This document shows, one piece after another, positions 43,417 through 52,861 of a DNA stretch of 64,000 nt. The notes beneath the pieces are model-generated. The model ran no database searches, was not told the DNA's origin, and saw only the letters and a list, made by a program, of their open reading frames with translations. Origin of the DNA: Paracidovorax anthurii (GTDB lineage: Bacteria; Pseudomonadota; Gammaproteobacteria; Burkholderiales; Burkholderiaceae_C); contig NZ_QLTA01000025.1 of assembly GCF_003269065.1 (NCBI RefSeq), positions 1 to 64,000 of the forward strand, read 5' to 3'. The position numbers and the translations under genes were made by a program. Within the stretch, counting starts at the first letter, position 1; each line of letters starts with the position of its first letter.

Positions 43417-43573
43417 TGCTGCGGCTCCTCAGATTGGTTGGTTGATTGACGTAACGTAACCCGGTTCATTCTATGCCCCGCCTCCGGGGCACCCTGGCGA
43501 GACGGTTCGGCGCCGCGATCCGTTCATAAAAAAGAACGACCGTGCTTTTCGTGCGCAGTATAGCCGCGCCGCG

Positions 43574-44878
43574 TCACGCGGTGGGCGGCGCGGCGGACGC
43601 GTGCGCGACATGCAGCGGCCCGGCGGGCGGCGCGCCGCGGGGCTCGGCCTGCAGGCGCACCACGCGCTGCGGATAGGGGATGTCGATGCCCTCGGCGCGC
43701 AGGCCTTCGAGGATGGCGATGTTGATCGCCGAGCGCAGGTTGACCGTACCGGCGGAAGGGTCGCTCACCCAGAAGTTGAGGCTGAACTCCAGCCCGTCGG
43801 GCGCGAAGTTGACGAGGTAGGCCACGGGCACCGGGTCGGCCAGCACGCGCGGCTGCGCGGCCGCCGCGCCGCACAGGATGGCCTGCACGCGCGCCACCTC
43901 GCTGTCGTAGCCCACGGTGATGTTGGTGGTGATGTTGAACTTGCGGTCGGCGTCCGAGAGGTTCTCCACGCGCTGGGTGATGAGGGTCTCGTTGGGCACG
44001 ATGGACTCGCGCCCGTTGCCCGCGCGGATGAGGGTGTAGCGCGTCTTGATATCGGTGATGCGGCCCTCGAAGCCGTCCACGCGCACGTTGTCGCCGATGC
44101 GCAGCGAGCGCTCCAGCAGGATCACGAAGCCGCTCACGTAGTTGGAGGCGAGCTTCTGCAGCCCGAAGCCCAGGCCCACGCCGAGCGCGCCGCCCAGCAC
44201 CGAGAGCGCCGTCAGATCGACCCCCACGGCCGAGAGCGCGAACAGCAGCCCGATGAGCAGCAGCAGCGCGCGCGTGGCGTTGGCGGCCACCTTGCGCATC
44301 GACAGGTCCACGAAGGCGCGGTCCAGCAGGCGGCGCTCCACGGTGGAGGAGATCCACAGGGCCACCATCATCACCACGGTGGCCGAGAGCGAGCCCTCGA
44401 TGAGCGTGAGCGCCGTGACCTGCGACTTGCCGAAATGCAGGGCGATGCCTGCCAGCTCCGCGCGCACGGCCGGCAACAGGCCCACGATCCAGAGCACCGC
44501 CACGCCCCAGGCCAGCCACGAGACGATGCGCTCCACGAGGCGCATGGCGGCCGACCCCGGGAACGCATTGGCCAGGATGCGCGCGAAGAAGCGGATCAAC
44601 ACCAGCGAGCTGAGCACCGGCACGGCCACGCGCAGCAGGAACACCGGCTGGTAGAACTCCACCGCCGTGCGGCCGGCATACACCAGGGCCAGCGCCAGCA
44701 GCGGGAACAGCAGGCCGTCCACCGTGCGGCGGCCGAACCACACCGAATCGGGCGGCTGCCGGCGCCCCAGGACGCGGGCCGCGCCGTAGGCGAGCGCGAG
44801 GCACAGGGCCAGCACGGCCGCTTCGAGCCAGGTGCGGGAGTGGCTGAAATCGCGGATCAGGGTGTCGAGAGCGTCCAT
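43574..44878 (-). CDS. Mechanosensitive ion channel (MscS family)
   Basis: A 434-residue inner-membrane channel with several N-terminal helices. The pore helix and cytoplasmic entrance are in LGGALGVGLGFGLQKLASNY followed by VSGFVILLERSLRIGDNVRV, the classic MscS TM3-beta domain junction. The glycine/alanine-rich helix and the alpha/beta domain (ITDIKTRYTLIRAGNGRESI, then PNETLITQRVENLS) complete the fold. It relieves turgor after osmotic downshock. It follows the enoyl-CoA hydratase gene after six bases and is probably the last gene of an operon. Confidence 0.93.
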   Translation of the reverse strand: MDALDTLIRDFSHSRTWLEAAVLALCLALAYGAARVLGRRQPPDSVWFGRRTVDGLLFPLLALALVYAGRTAVEFYQPVFLLRVAVPVLSSLVLIRFFARILANAFPGSAAMRLVERIVSWLAWGVAVLWIVGLLPAVRAELAGIALHFGKSQVTALTLIEGSLSATVVMMVALWISSTVERRLLDRAFVDLSMRKVAANATRALLLLIGLLFALSAVGVDLTALSVLGGALGVGLGFGLQKLASNYVSGFVILLERSLRIGDNVRVDGFEGRITDIKTRYTLIRAGNGRESIVPNETLITQRVENLSDADRKFNITTNITVGYDSEVARVQAILCGAAAAQPRVLADPVPVAYLVNFAPDGLEFSLNFWVSDPSAGTVNLRSAINIAILEGLRAEGIDIPYPQRVVRLQAEPRGAPPAGPLHVAHASAAPPTA

Positions 44879-44884
44879 CGAAGG

Positions 44885-45691
44885 TCAGGATGTGGCGGCC
44901 GGCTTCCAGGCCGGCGCGCGCTTTTCGGCGAAGGCGCGCGCGCCCTCCTGCGCGGCCTCGTCCACCATGTTGGCGGCCATGGCCTGCACGGCGAGCTGGT
45001 AGGCGGCCTCCACGCCCAGCTCGCGTTGCTGATAGAAGAGCGCCTTGCCCATGGCGACGGCGGCGCGGGGCTTCTCCAGGATGGAGCGCACGAGCGATTC
45101 GACCTCGGCATCGAGCGCCTCGGGCTCCACTACGCGGTTCACGAGGCCCCGAGCCAGCGCCGTGCGCGCGTCGATGAAGTCGCCCGTGAGCAGCATCTCC
45201 ATGGCCTGCTTGGCCGGCACGTTGCGCACCAGCGGCACGCTCGGCGTGGCGCAGAAGAGCCCGTAGTGGATGCCGCTGGTGGCGAAGCGCGCGCCCTCGG
45301 CCGCCACGGCCAGGTCGCACTGCGCGACGAGCTGGCAGCCCGCCGCCGTGGCGATGCCCTGCACGCGCGCGATCACCGGCACGGGCAGGCGCTGGATGGA
45401 GAGCATCACGCGGCTGCACTGCGCGAAGAGCCGCCGGTACCACGCCGCGTCGGGGTGCGCGGCCATGTCCTTGAGGTCGTGGCCCGCGCAGAAGGCCTTG
45501 CCCTGCGCGGCCAGCACGACCACGCGGGCCTGCGGGTCGGCGGCCACGGCGTCGAGCGCCTGCTGCAGCGCGGCCAGCAGGCCGTCGCCGAGCGCGTTGA
45601 GCCGCACGGGGTCGGCCAGCGTGAGGGTGGCCACGCCGCGGCCATCGCGCGCGGTGTGGAGCAAGGGGGCGGAGGCTGCGGGTGCAGTCAT
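44885..45691 (-). CDS. Enoyl-CoA hydratase/isomerase family protein
   Basis: A 268-residue crotonase-fold protein. The N-terminal strand VATLTLADPVRLNALGDGLL, AGHDLKDMAAHPDA (oxyanion loop, FCAGHDLKD) and GIATAAGCQLVAQCDLAVAA (second oxyanion residue) are typical. The branch resembles the ECHDC3-like group (GLFCATPSVPLVRNVPAKQA), whose catalytic glutamates are less conserved, so true hydratase activity is uncertain. The gene lies 10 bases after the deacetylase gene and six before the MscS gene. Confidence 0.88.
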   Translation of the reverse strand: MTAPAASAPLLHTARDGRGVATLTLADPVRLNALGDGLLAALQQALDAVAADPQARVVVLAAQGKAFCAGHDLKDMAAHPDAAWYRRLFAQCSRVMLSIQRLPVPVIARVQGIATAAGCQLVAQCDLAVAAEGARFATSGIHYGLFCATPSVPLVRNVPAKQAMEMLLTGDFIDARTALARGLVNRVVEPEALDAEVESLVRSILEKPRAAVAMGKALFYQQRELGVEAAYQLAVQAMAANMVDEAAQEGARAFAEKRAPAWKPAATS

Positions 45692-45701
45692 GGCGGCAAA
45701 G

Positions 45702-46658
45702 TCACAGGTCGGCCAGCACGCGCACGTGGGCTTCCACGCTGCGCGCGAGGGGGCCCATCATGTAGCCGCCCTCCAGGCACGAGACGATGCGGCCCTTGGC
45801 ATAGCGGCGCGCGATGTCCTTGATGCGCTGGGTGATCCAGGCATAGTCCTGCTCGGTCAGGCCGAGCTGGCCCATGTCGTCGTCGCGGTGGCCGTCGAAG
45901 CCGGCCGAGACGAAGACCATCTCGGGCCGGAAAGCCTCCAGGCGCGGGATCCAGAGCATCTCGATCAGCTCGCGGATGTCCATGCCGCGCGTGTACGCGG
46001 CCACGGGCACGTTGAGCATGTTGGGCGCCGGGTCCTGGTCGCCGCTGTAGGGGTAGAACGGGTGCTGGAAGATGCCCACCATGAGCGCGCGCGGGTCGCC
46101 CGCGAGGATGTCCTCGGTGCCGTTGCCGTGGTGCACGTCGAAATCCACCACCGCCACGCGCTGCAGCTTGTAGCGCTGCAGCGCGTACTTGGCCGCGATG
46201 GCGACGTTGTTGAAGAAGCAAAAGCCCATGGCCTTGGAGCGCGTGGCATGGTGGCCCGGCGGGCGCACGCAGCAGAAGGCGTTCTCCAGCTCGCCGGCCA
46301 TCACCGCATCGGTGGCGGCCAGCGCCGCGCCGGCCGCGCGCAGCGAGGCGGTCCAGGTGTGGGGGTTGATGGAGGTGTCGGGATCGACCTGCGCGTGCGC
46401 CGGGCCGCCGGCCAGGATCTCCTCGGCGAGCCGGTCCGAGAGGCCGCGCAGCGCGGCCACGTGCAGCCGGTCGTGCGCCAGCTCCACGTCGGCCAGCGAC
46501 GCCTCGGGCGCCTCGAAGCGCTCCAGCGCGTCGGCCACGCCGGTGGCCAGCAGGCGGTCTTCGATGGCGTCCAGCCGCGCCGGGCATTCGGGGTGGCCGG
46601 GGCCCATCTCGTGCTTCCAGCAGTCGCGATGCGTGAAATAGCCTGTCGAGCCCACCAT
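45702..46658 (-). CDS. Class II histone-deacetylase-like amidohydrolase
   Basis: A 318-residue zinc-dependent deacetylase. GHPECPARLDAIEDRLLATG marks the N-terminus, RPPGHHATRSKAMGFCFFNN holds the catalytic His pair, VAVVDFDVHHGNGTEDIL the zinc-binding Asp-His, and VFVSAGFDGHRDDDMG the second zinc Asp. Related bacterial enzymes deacetylate polyamines or protein lysines. A GGGA ribosome site precedes ATG at 46658. The 42-base divergent gap to moxR must contain two promoters or one bidirectional element. Confidence 0.92.
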   Translation of the reverse strand: MVGSTGYFTHRDCWKHEMGPGHPECPARLDAIEDRLLATGVADALERFEAPEASLADVELAHDRLHVAALRGLSDRLAEEILAGGPAHAQVDPDTSINPHTWTASLRAAGAALAATDAVMAGELENAFCCVRPPGHHATRSKAMGFCFFNNVAIAAKYALQRYKLQRVAVVDFDVHHGNGTEDILAGDPRALMVGIFQHPFYPYSGDQDPAPNMLNVPVAAYTRGMDIRELIEMLWIPRLEAFRPEMVFVSAGFDGHRDDDMGQLGLTEQDYAWITQRIKDIARRYAKGRIVSCLEGGYMMGPLARSVEAHVRVLADL

Positions 46659-46700
46659 GAATCCCTTGCCTCTGGGTTTTTTCGGATAACGTCGCGTGCC

Positions 46701-47615
<915 letters not shown>

Positions 47616-47621
<6 letters not shown>

Positions 47622-47646
47622 TGTCCCCCCTAAATGATGTCCCCCC
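47616..47646 (+). repeat. Two 15-base direct repeats at the moxR stop
   Basis: AAATGATGTCCCCCC occurs at 47616-47630 and again at 47632-47646 (period 16). The first copy includes the moxR stop codon. The second is followed by the C-rich, stem-forming entry of the 150-bp repeat. Confidence 0.75.
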
Positions 47647-47687
47647 CTGAGTCGCCTTCGGCGCCTTCCCCCCGAGGGGGACGACGC

Positions 47688-48060
47688 CCGTGGACGGGCA
47701 GAGCCCGCTCCACGGCGTCCGCTGGCGTGGCCTGCTCCGCGGCCATCGGAAGGGTGAGGCCGCGCAGAATCACGGGCTGCGGCGGAAGCGCAAAGCGCGT
47801 GACGGGGAACCTCTTTTTTGTTTCGTGGGGCGCGCACCCGTGGACGGGCAGAGCCCGCTCCACGGCGTCCGCTGGCGTGGCCTGCTCCGCGGCCATTGGA
47901 GGGGTGAAGCCGAGCAGAATCACGGGCTGCGGCGGAAGCGCGAAGCGCGTGGCGGAGAGCCTCTTTTTTGTTTCGTGGGGCGCGCACCCGTGGACGGGCA
48001 GAGCCCTCTCCACGGCGTCCGCTGGCGTGGCCTGCTCCGCGGCCATCGGAGGGGTGAGGC
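47688..48060 (+). repeat. 150-bp tandem repeat (2.5 copies) between moxR and DUF58
   Basis: Units begin TGGACGGGCAGAGCCC at 47691, 47841 and 47991, exactly 150 bases apart; the third copy is only ~70 bases and stops at the DUF58 start codon. Copies differ at only a few positions, including GTGACGGGG to GTGGCGGAG, so duplication is fairly recent. Units stay open in the DUF58 reading frame because 150 is a multiple of three, but the encoded MDGQSPLHGVRWRGLLRGH looks accidental. The third copy supplies the ribosome site (GGAGGGGTGAGG) of the DUF58 gene. No separate gene is seen in the 440-base gap. Confidence 0.88.
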
Positions 48061-48061
48061 C

Positions 48062-49090
48062 ATGACAGACATGCATGCAACGACCGCGGGCTGGCGCACC
48101 GCCGCCGCTTCGCTGAACCCGCTGGCCTTCGTCCGCCGGCGCTTCCAGCGCTGGTGGCAGGCGCGCCTGCCGCGCACCGACACCACGGTGCTCACGCAGC
48201 GCAACGTGTACATCCTGCCCACGGGCGCGGGGTGGATGCTGGCGCTCACGCTGCTGGTGCTGCTGGTGGCGTCGATCAACTTCCAGCTCAACCTGGGCTA
48301 CCTGCTCACCTTTCTGCTCGCGGGCAGCGCCGTGGTGGGCATGCACGTGTGCCATGCCACGCTGCGCGGGCTGACGCTGCACCTGCTGCCGCCCGAGCCG
48401 CGCTTCCTGGGCCAGAGCACGGTGTTCGAGGTCCAGCTCGGCAGCGAGCGCGCCGCGCCGCGCCACGGCATCGCGCTGGCGGTGCACGGCGGCGGCCAGG
48501 ACACGCACTGGGCCTGGACCGACGTGCCGGCTCAAGGATCGGCCAGCGTGCAGGTGGCCTTCCAGCCCGAGCGGCGCGGCCTGCACGACGTGCCGACGCT
48601 CACCGCCGAGACGCGCTTCCCGCTGGGCACCTTCCGCGTGTGGACGGTCTGGCGCCCGGCCGCGCAGGTGCTGGTCTATCCGCGCCCCGAGGTGCCGCCG
48701 CCGCCCCTGCCCGCCGGCGAGCCGCGCGGGGGCGGCGCCGGCAGCGCTCCGGCCCAGGGCATCGGCGAGTTCGACGGCGTGCGCGCCTACCGCCGCGGCG
48801 ATCCGCTCAAGCTCGTGGTCTGGAAGAAGGCCGCCAAGTCGCTCGCCACCGGCACCGACGACCTCGTGAGCCGCGATGCCCAGCAGGCCCAGCGGCAGGA
48901 GCTGTGGCTGGACCCGGCCCTCACCAGCCTCTCCGACCCCGAGGCCCGCATCTCGCGCCTCGCGGCCTGGGTGATCCAGGCCGAGCGCCTGGGCGTGGAC
49001 TACGGCCTGCGCCTGCCCACGGGCGAGATCGGCCAGGGCAGCGGCCCGGCGCACGAGAGGCGCTGCCTGGAGGCGCTGGCGCTGTGCTGA
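48062..49090 (+). CDS. DUF58 domain-containing membrane protein
   Basis: A 342-residue protein. Two membrane helices (GWMLALTLLVLLVASINFQL and LGYLLTFLLAGSAVVGMHVC) lie near residues 57-100 after a charged N-terminus. The DUF58 signature is GEFDGVRAYRRGDPLKLVVW with the following K and RDAQQAQRQELWLDPALT. It is the second member of the MoxR/DUF58/transglutaminase set, thought to act in envelope-associated chaperone or protease complexes. The start at 48062 was chosen over the much longer frame through the repeats. The repeat copy provides its Shine-Dalgarno sequence. Confidence 0.88.
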   Translation: MTDMHATTAGWRTAAASLNPLAFVRRRFQRWWQARLPRTDTTVLTQRNVYILPTGAGWMLALTLLVLLVASINFQLNLGYLLTFLLAGSAVVGMHVCHATLRGLTLHLLPPEPRFLGQSTVFEVQLGSERAAPRHGIALAVHGGGQDTHWAWTDVPAQGSASVQVAFQPERRGLHDVPTLTAETRFPLGTFRVWTVWRPAAQVLVYPRPEVPPPPLPAGEPRGGGAGSAPAQGIGEFDGVRAYRRGDPLKLVVWKKAAKSLATGTDDLVSRDAQQAQRQELWLDPALTSLSDPEARISRLAAWVIQAERLGVDYGLRLPTGEIGQGSGPAHERRCLEALALC

Positions 49091-49148
49091 CACGACCCCG
49101 CATTGCATGCCCGGCAGGCCCGATGTCGCCGCATCCTGGACTTCTTCA

Positions 49149-49165
49149 GCTACATTTTTCATAGC
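49149..49165. repeat. GCTAY-N7-RTAGC mini-repeat
   Basis: GCTACATTTTTCATAGC lies in the 131-base gap between the DUF58 and transglutaminase genes, with GCTA/TAGC arms around a T-rich centre. The gap otherwise shows no gene. Confidence 0.5.
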
Positions 49166-49221
49166 AAACCGATGCCACGCCCACCCGCACGCCACGCGGC
49201 GCTTCCGCCGCCCACCCTGCC

Positions 49222-51279
49222 ATGACCGCGCTGCGCCACACCCTCGCGAGCCTGCCGCGCGAAACCCGCGACACGCTCTTCCTGCTGGTCACCGTGGGCT
49301 GGATCATGCTGCCGCTGGTGCCCCACGTGCCCGTGTGGACCGGCCTGCTCGCGGCCGGCCTGCTGGCCTGGCGCGGGGCCCTGGCGCTGCGCGCGCAGCC
49401 GCTGCCCGGGCACTGGATGCTGGGCCTGCTGCTGGCCGCCTCCGTGGTGCTCACGGTGGCGTCGCACCGCACCATCGTCGGGCGCGACGCGGGCGTGACG
49501 CTGATCGTGATGCTGCTCGCGCTCAAGACGCTGGAGCTGCGCGCGCGGCGCGATGCCATGGTGATCTTCTTCCTGGGCTTCTTCACGATGCTCAGCAACT
49601 TCTTCTTCTCACAGTCGCTCGCCACGGCGGCCGCGATGCTGGTCGCGCTGCTGGGCCTGCTGGCGGCGCTGGTCAACGCGCACATGCCGGTGGGCCGCCC
49701 GCCGCTGGCCGAGCCGCTGCGGCTCGCGGGCCGCATGGCGCTGCTGGGCGCGCCGGTGATGCTGGCGCTGTTCGTGCTTTTCCCGCGCATGGCGCCGCTC
49801 TGGGGCATGCCCAACGACAACCCCTCCGGGCGCAGCGGCCTGTCGGGCAAGATGGAGGTGGGCAGCGTGGCCTCGCTCGCGCTCGACGACGGCATCGCCC
49901 TGCGCGTGCGCTTCGACACGCCGGACGGCGATCCGCCGTCGCAGAGCGCGCTCTACTTCCGCGGCCCCGTGCTCTCGGCCTTCGATGGTCGCGAATGGTT
50001 CGCCTTCGGCCAGCCCGGCGCGCCCGCCTCGGCCTGGCGCCCGCCCGCGCCCGCCGCGCTGGAGGTGCGCGGCGAGCCGCTGCGCTACGAGGTCACGCTG
50101 GAGGCGCTGCGCATGCCCTGGCTGCTCACGCTCGACGCCGCGCGCGAGGCCCCGGCGCTGCCGCCGGGCCTGTCCGCCACCATGACCCCCGAGCTGGCCT
50201 GGATCGCCAACCGCCCCATCAGCGAAGTGGTGCGCTACCGCGCCGAGAGCTACACGGACTTCTCCCACGGCCCGCGGGCGGACACGCCCCGGCTGCGCCC
50301 CTACCTCGAACTGCCCGAGGGCTTCGACCCGCGCACGCGCGAACTCGCCCGGCAGATGCAGGCCGACGCGCGCATCGCCGCCGGCGGCGCGCCCGCCTTC
50401 ATCGACGCGGCCCTGCAGCGGCTGCGCACCGGCGGCTACGAATACACGCTGGAGCCCGGCGTCTACGCCCAGCACACGGCCGACACCTTCTGGTTCGACC
50501 GCAAGGCCGGCTTCTGCGAGCACATCGCCTCCGCCTTCGTGGTGCTGCTGCGCGCCGCCGGCATCCCCGCGCGCATCGTCACCGGCTACCAGGGCGGCGA
50601 GCGCAACGGCGTGGACGGCTACTGGACCGTGCGGCAGGCCGACGCCCACGCCTGGACCGAGGTCTGGCTGGCGGGCCAGGGCTGGGTGCGCGTGGACCCG
50701 ACGGGCGCCGTCTCGCCCGGGCGCGTGGGCGCCTTCCAGCGGCTGCAGGCGCCCCGGGGCGTGTTCGGCGCCGCCGTGGACACGGTGATCGGCCCCGGCT
50801 TCATCGCCCAGGCGCGCGCCGTGTGGGAGGCCGTGAACAACCGCTGGAACCAGTGGGTGCTCAACTACACGCAGAGCCAGCAGCTCGACCTGCTCAAGTC
50901 CCTCGGCGTCGAATCGCCGAGCTGGCAGGACCTGGCCCGGGCGCTGGGCGGGCTCGCCGCGCTGGCGGCGCTGGTCGGCGCGGCCTGGACGATCTGGGAG
51001 CGCCGCCGCCACGACCCCTGGCTGCGCCTGCTCGGCCGCGCGCGTGGACGCCTCGCGCGCGCAGGCCTCGCCCTGCCCGCCCACCTGCCGCCGCGCGCCA
51101 TGGCGCAGCGTGCCCGCGACCACTTCGGCGATGCCGCCGCCCCCGCCGCCGGCTGGCTGCTGCGGCTGGAGCAGGCCCGCTACGCGCCCCGCCCCGCCAT
51201 GGCACTGGCCGACCTGCGGCGCGAGCTGCGCGGCCTGCGCTGGCCGGGCGGCGATACCGCCCCGCCCCCAGCCCGCTGA
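49222..51279 (+). CDS. Membrane transglutaminase (DUF3488/TgpA-like)
   Basis: A 685-residue protein. Six or so N-terminal membrane helices (RDTLFLLVTVGWIMLPLVPH and onward, DUF3488) are followed by a periplasmic transglutaminase-like domain. The catalytic Cys is in WFDRKAGFCEHIASAFVVLL, the His in RQADAHAWTEVWLAGQGW and the Asp in VRVDPTGAVSPGR. A last membrane helix (ALGGLAALAALVGAAWTIWE) precedes a cytoplasmic tail. TgpA-type proteins are essential in Pseudomonas. It completes the MoxR/DUF58/TgpA set. Confidence 0.93.
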   Translation: MTALRHTLASLPRETRDTLFLLVTVGWIMLPLVPHVPVWTGLLAAGLLAWRGALALRAQPLPGHWMLGLLLAASVVLTVASHRTIVGRDAGVTLIVMLLALKTLELRARRDAMVIFFLGFFTMLSNFFFSQSLATAAAMLVALLGLLAALVNAHMPVGRPPLAEPLRLAGRMALLGAPVMLALFVLFPRMAPLWGMPNDNPSGRSGLSGKMEVGSVASLALDDGIALRVRFDTPDGDPPSQSALYFRGPVLSAFDGREWFAFGQPGAPASAWRPPAPAALEVRGEPLRYEVTLEALRMPWLLTLDAAREAPALPPGLSATMTPELAWIANRPISEVVRYRAESYTDFSHGPRADTPRLRPYLELPEGFDPRTRELARQMQADARIAAGGAPAFIDAALQRLRTGGYEYTLEPGVYAQHTADTFWFDRKAGFCEHIASAFVVLLRAAGIPARIVTGYQGGERNGVDGYWTVRQADAHAWTEVWLAGQGWVRVDPTGAVSPGRVGAFQRLQAPRGVFGAAVDTVIGPGFIAQARAVWEAVNNRWNQWVLNYTQSQQLDLLKSLGVESPSWQDLARALGGLAALAALVGAAWTIWERRRHDPWLRLLGRARGRLARAGLALPAHLPPRAMAQRARDHFGDAAAPAAGWLLRLEQARYAPRPAMALADLRRELRGLRWPGGDTAPPPAR

Positions 51280-51319
51280 CCTGCCGCCCCGACGCCTCCT
51301 TTTTCCTCCTGCATCCCCC

Positions 51320-52381
51320 ATGCCTTCCGCAGCCCGTATCGCTATCGTTTTAATAGCTGCCTGCGCAGCTTTCTCGCCGACATGGGCGCAAAAACCCGCC
51401 AAGAAGAAGGCCCCGCCCCCGGAAGTGACCTACGACCAGCGCGCCGAGGCCATGCGCTTCGCCGACGACCTCGCCGCGCGCCGCAGCCTCGACCGCGAAT
51501 GGGTGCGCCAGGCCATCGGGCAGGCGCGCTTCCTGCCGCAGGTGCCGCGCCTCATGCTGCCCGCGCCCCAGGGCACGCCCAAGAACTGGGCCGCCTACCG
51601 CGCGCGCTTCGTCGAGCCCGTGCGCATCCGTGCCGGCGTGCGCTTCTGGAACGACAACGCCGACACCCTGGCGCGCGCCGAGCGCGAATACGGCGTGCCC
51701 GCCGAGATGATCGTCGGCATCCTCGGCGTGGAAACCCTCTACGGCCAGCACATGGGCAACTTCCGCGTGATGGACGCCCTCGCCACCCTCGCCTTCGACT
51801 TCCCCGCCGCCCACCCGCGCGCGCGCGATCGGCAGGCCTTCTTCCAGGGCGAGCTGGAGCAGTTCCTGAGCCTGGCCGACCGCACCGGCACCGACCCCTT
51901 CACGCCGCGCGGCAGCTACGCGGGCGCCATGGGCCTGGGGCAGTTCATGCCGTCGAGCTGGGCGCGCTGGGCCGTGGACTTCGACGGCGACGGCCGCATC
52001 GACCTCTTCAGGAGCACCGCCGACGCCATCGGCTCCGTGGCCAACTACTTCAAGGCCCACGGCTGGGTGGCCGGCCTGCCCACGCACTACCCCGTGGCCT
52101 TCGACCAAGACCGCCTGCGCCTGCCCGAACTGCTGGCCCCCGACATCCTGCCCACCTTCAGCGCGGCCGACCTCGCGGGGCTCGGCGTGCGCCTGCTGGC
52201 GCCCGACGGGGCCGCCAGCGCCGCCGGGCCGCTGGCCCTGATCGAGCTGCAGAACGGCGGCGCCCCCGCGACCTACGTGGCCGGCACGCAGAACTTCTAC
52301 GTGGTCACGCGCTACAACTGGTCGAGCTACTACGCGATGGCGGTGATCGACCTGGGGCAGGCGGTGGCGGCGGCGCGGTAG
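51320..52381 (+). CDS. mltB: Lytic murein transglycosylase B
   Basis: A 353-residue exported lytic transglycosylase. A signal peptide (MPSAARIAIVLIAACAAFSP...WAQ) is present without a lipobox, so the protein is soluble in the periplasm. The catalytic Glu is in IVGILGVETLYGQHMGNFRV, and GSYAGAMGLGQFMPSSWARW and FDGDGRIDLFRSTADAIGSV with NYFKAHGW are MltB landmarks. It cleaves the glycan strands of peptidoglycan, forming anhydro-muropeptides. The signal-peptide coding region contains a GCTATCG...TAGC mini-repeat. Confidence 0.92.
   Translation: MPSAARIAIVLIAACAAFSPTWAQKPAKKKAPPPEVTYDQRAEAMRFADDLAARRSLDREWVRQAIGQARFLPQVPRLMLPAPQGTPKNWAAYRARFVEPVRIRAGVRFWNDNADTLARAEREYGVPAEMIVGILGVETLYGQHMGNFRVMDALATLAFDFPAAHPRARDRQAFFQGELEQFLSLADRTGTDPFTPRGSYAGAMGLGQFMPSSWARWAVDFDGDGRIDLFRSTADAIGSVANYFKAHGWVAGLPTHYPVAFDQDRLRLPELLAPDILPTFSAADLAGLGVRLLAPDGAASAAGPLALIELQNGGAPATYVAGTQNFYVVTRYNWSSYYAMAVIDLGQAVAAAR
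51341..51357. repeat. GCTAY-N7-RTAGC mini-repeat inside the mltB signal peptide
   Basis: GCTATCGTTTTAATAGC, the only copy of this 17-base type found in coding sequence here, overlaps codons 8-13 of mltB and encodes part of the hydrophobic core. Confidence 0.5.
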
Positions 52382-52599
52382 CCGCCGGGCGCCACCGCTC
52401 AGGCGGCTTCGCGGTCCAGGCGACCGATGGCCGCGCGCTGCTTCGCCCGGCCGGGCCTGCGCGCCGGGCCGCCGTTGCGCGGTGCGCACGACCGCCGGCC
52501 GCCATGCCCCCTCGGGGCCCGTCAGGGCCCGCGCAACACCACGGCCCGCCCACGTCTCGGAATGTGCGCACAGCGCAGCGCCCCACCCCGCTGACGCGC

Positions 52600-52649
52600 T
52601 GTCGCATTTGCGACAACTGGTTGCAACCCCCGATAGGCACTGTTACGCT
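52600..52649 (+). promoter_or_regulatory. Palindromic operator and candidate sigma-70 promoter
   Basis: TGTCGCATTTGCGACA (52600-52615) is a perfect inverted repeat with six-base arms. TTGCAA (52621-52626), a 17-base spacer and TACGCT (52644-52649) follow as a plausible promoter for the binding-protein gene at 52862. The -10 is weak, so an activator at the palindrome is plausible. The rest of the 480-base gap 52382-52861 shows no gene. Confidence 0.45.
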
Positions 52650-52861
52650 CAGCCATAGTGAGCATCTATCCATAAGTTCTCGGCATCCCCGGCGGTACGT
52701 CACCGCACCTTGCGGGGCCGGCAGCGAATGGCCCGCCGTCGCCGCCAGCCCTGCCGAGCCAGGGGCAAGGCACGGGGCGGGGCCGCCCTCCGGCAAGGCC
52801 CCGCGGTACCTGATTGATCGTTTTCGTTCCGTTACGCAAACCGTTGTAGGGGGTTCCAGAT

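Noticed and set aside
47688-48060. CRISPR array
   Set aside because: Units are contiguous 150-bp repeats without short repeats and unique spacers, and no cas genes are near.
47690-48061. N-terminal extension of DUF58 through the 150-bp repeats
   Set aside because: The frame is open only because the repeat length is a multiple of three; family homology starts at MTDMHATTAG and a good ribosome site precedes 48062.
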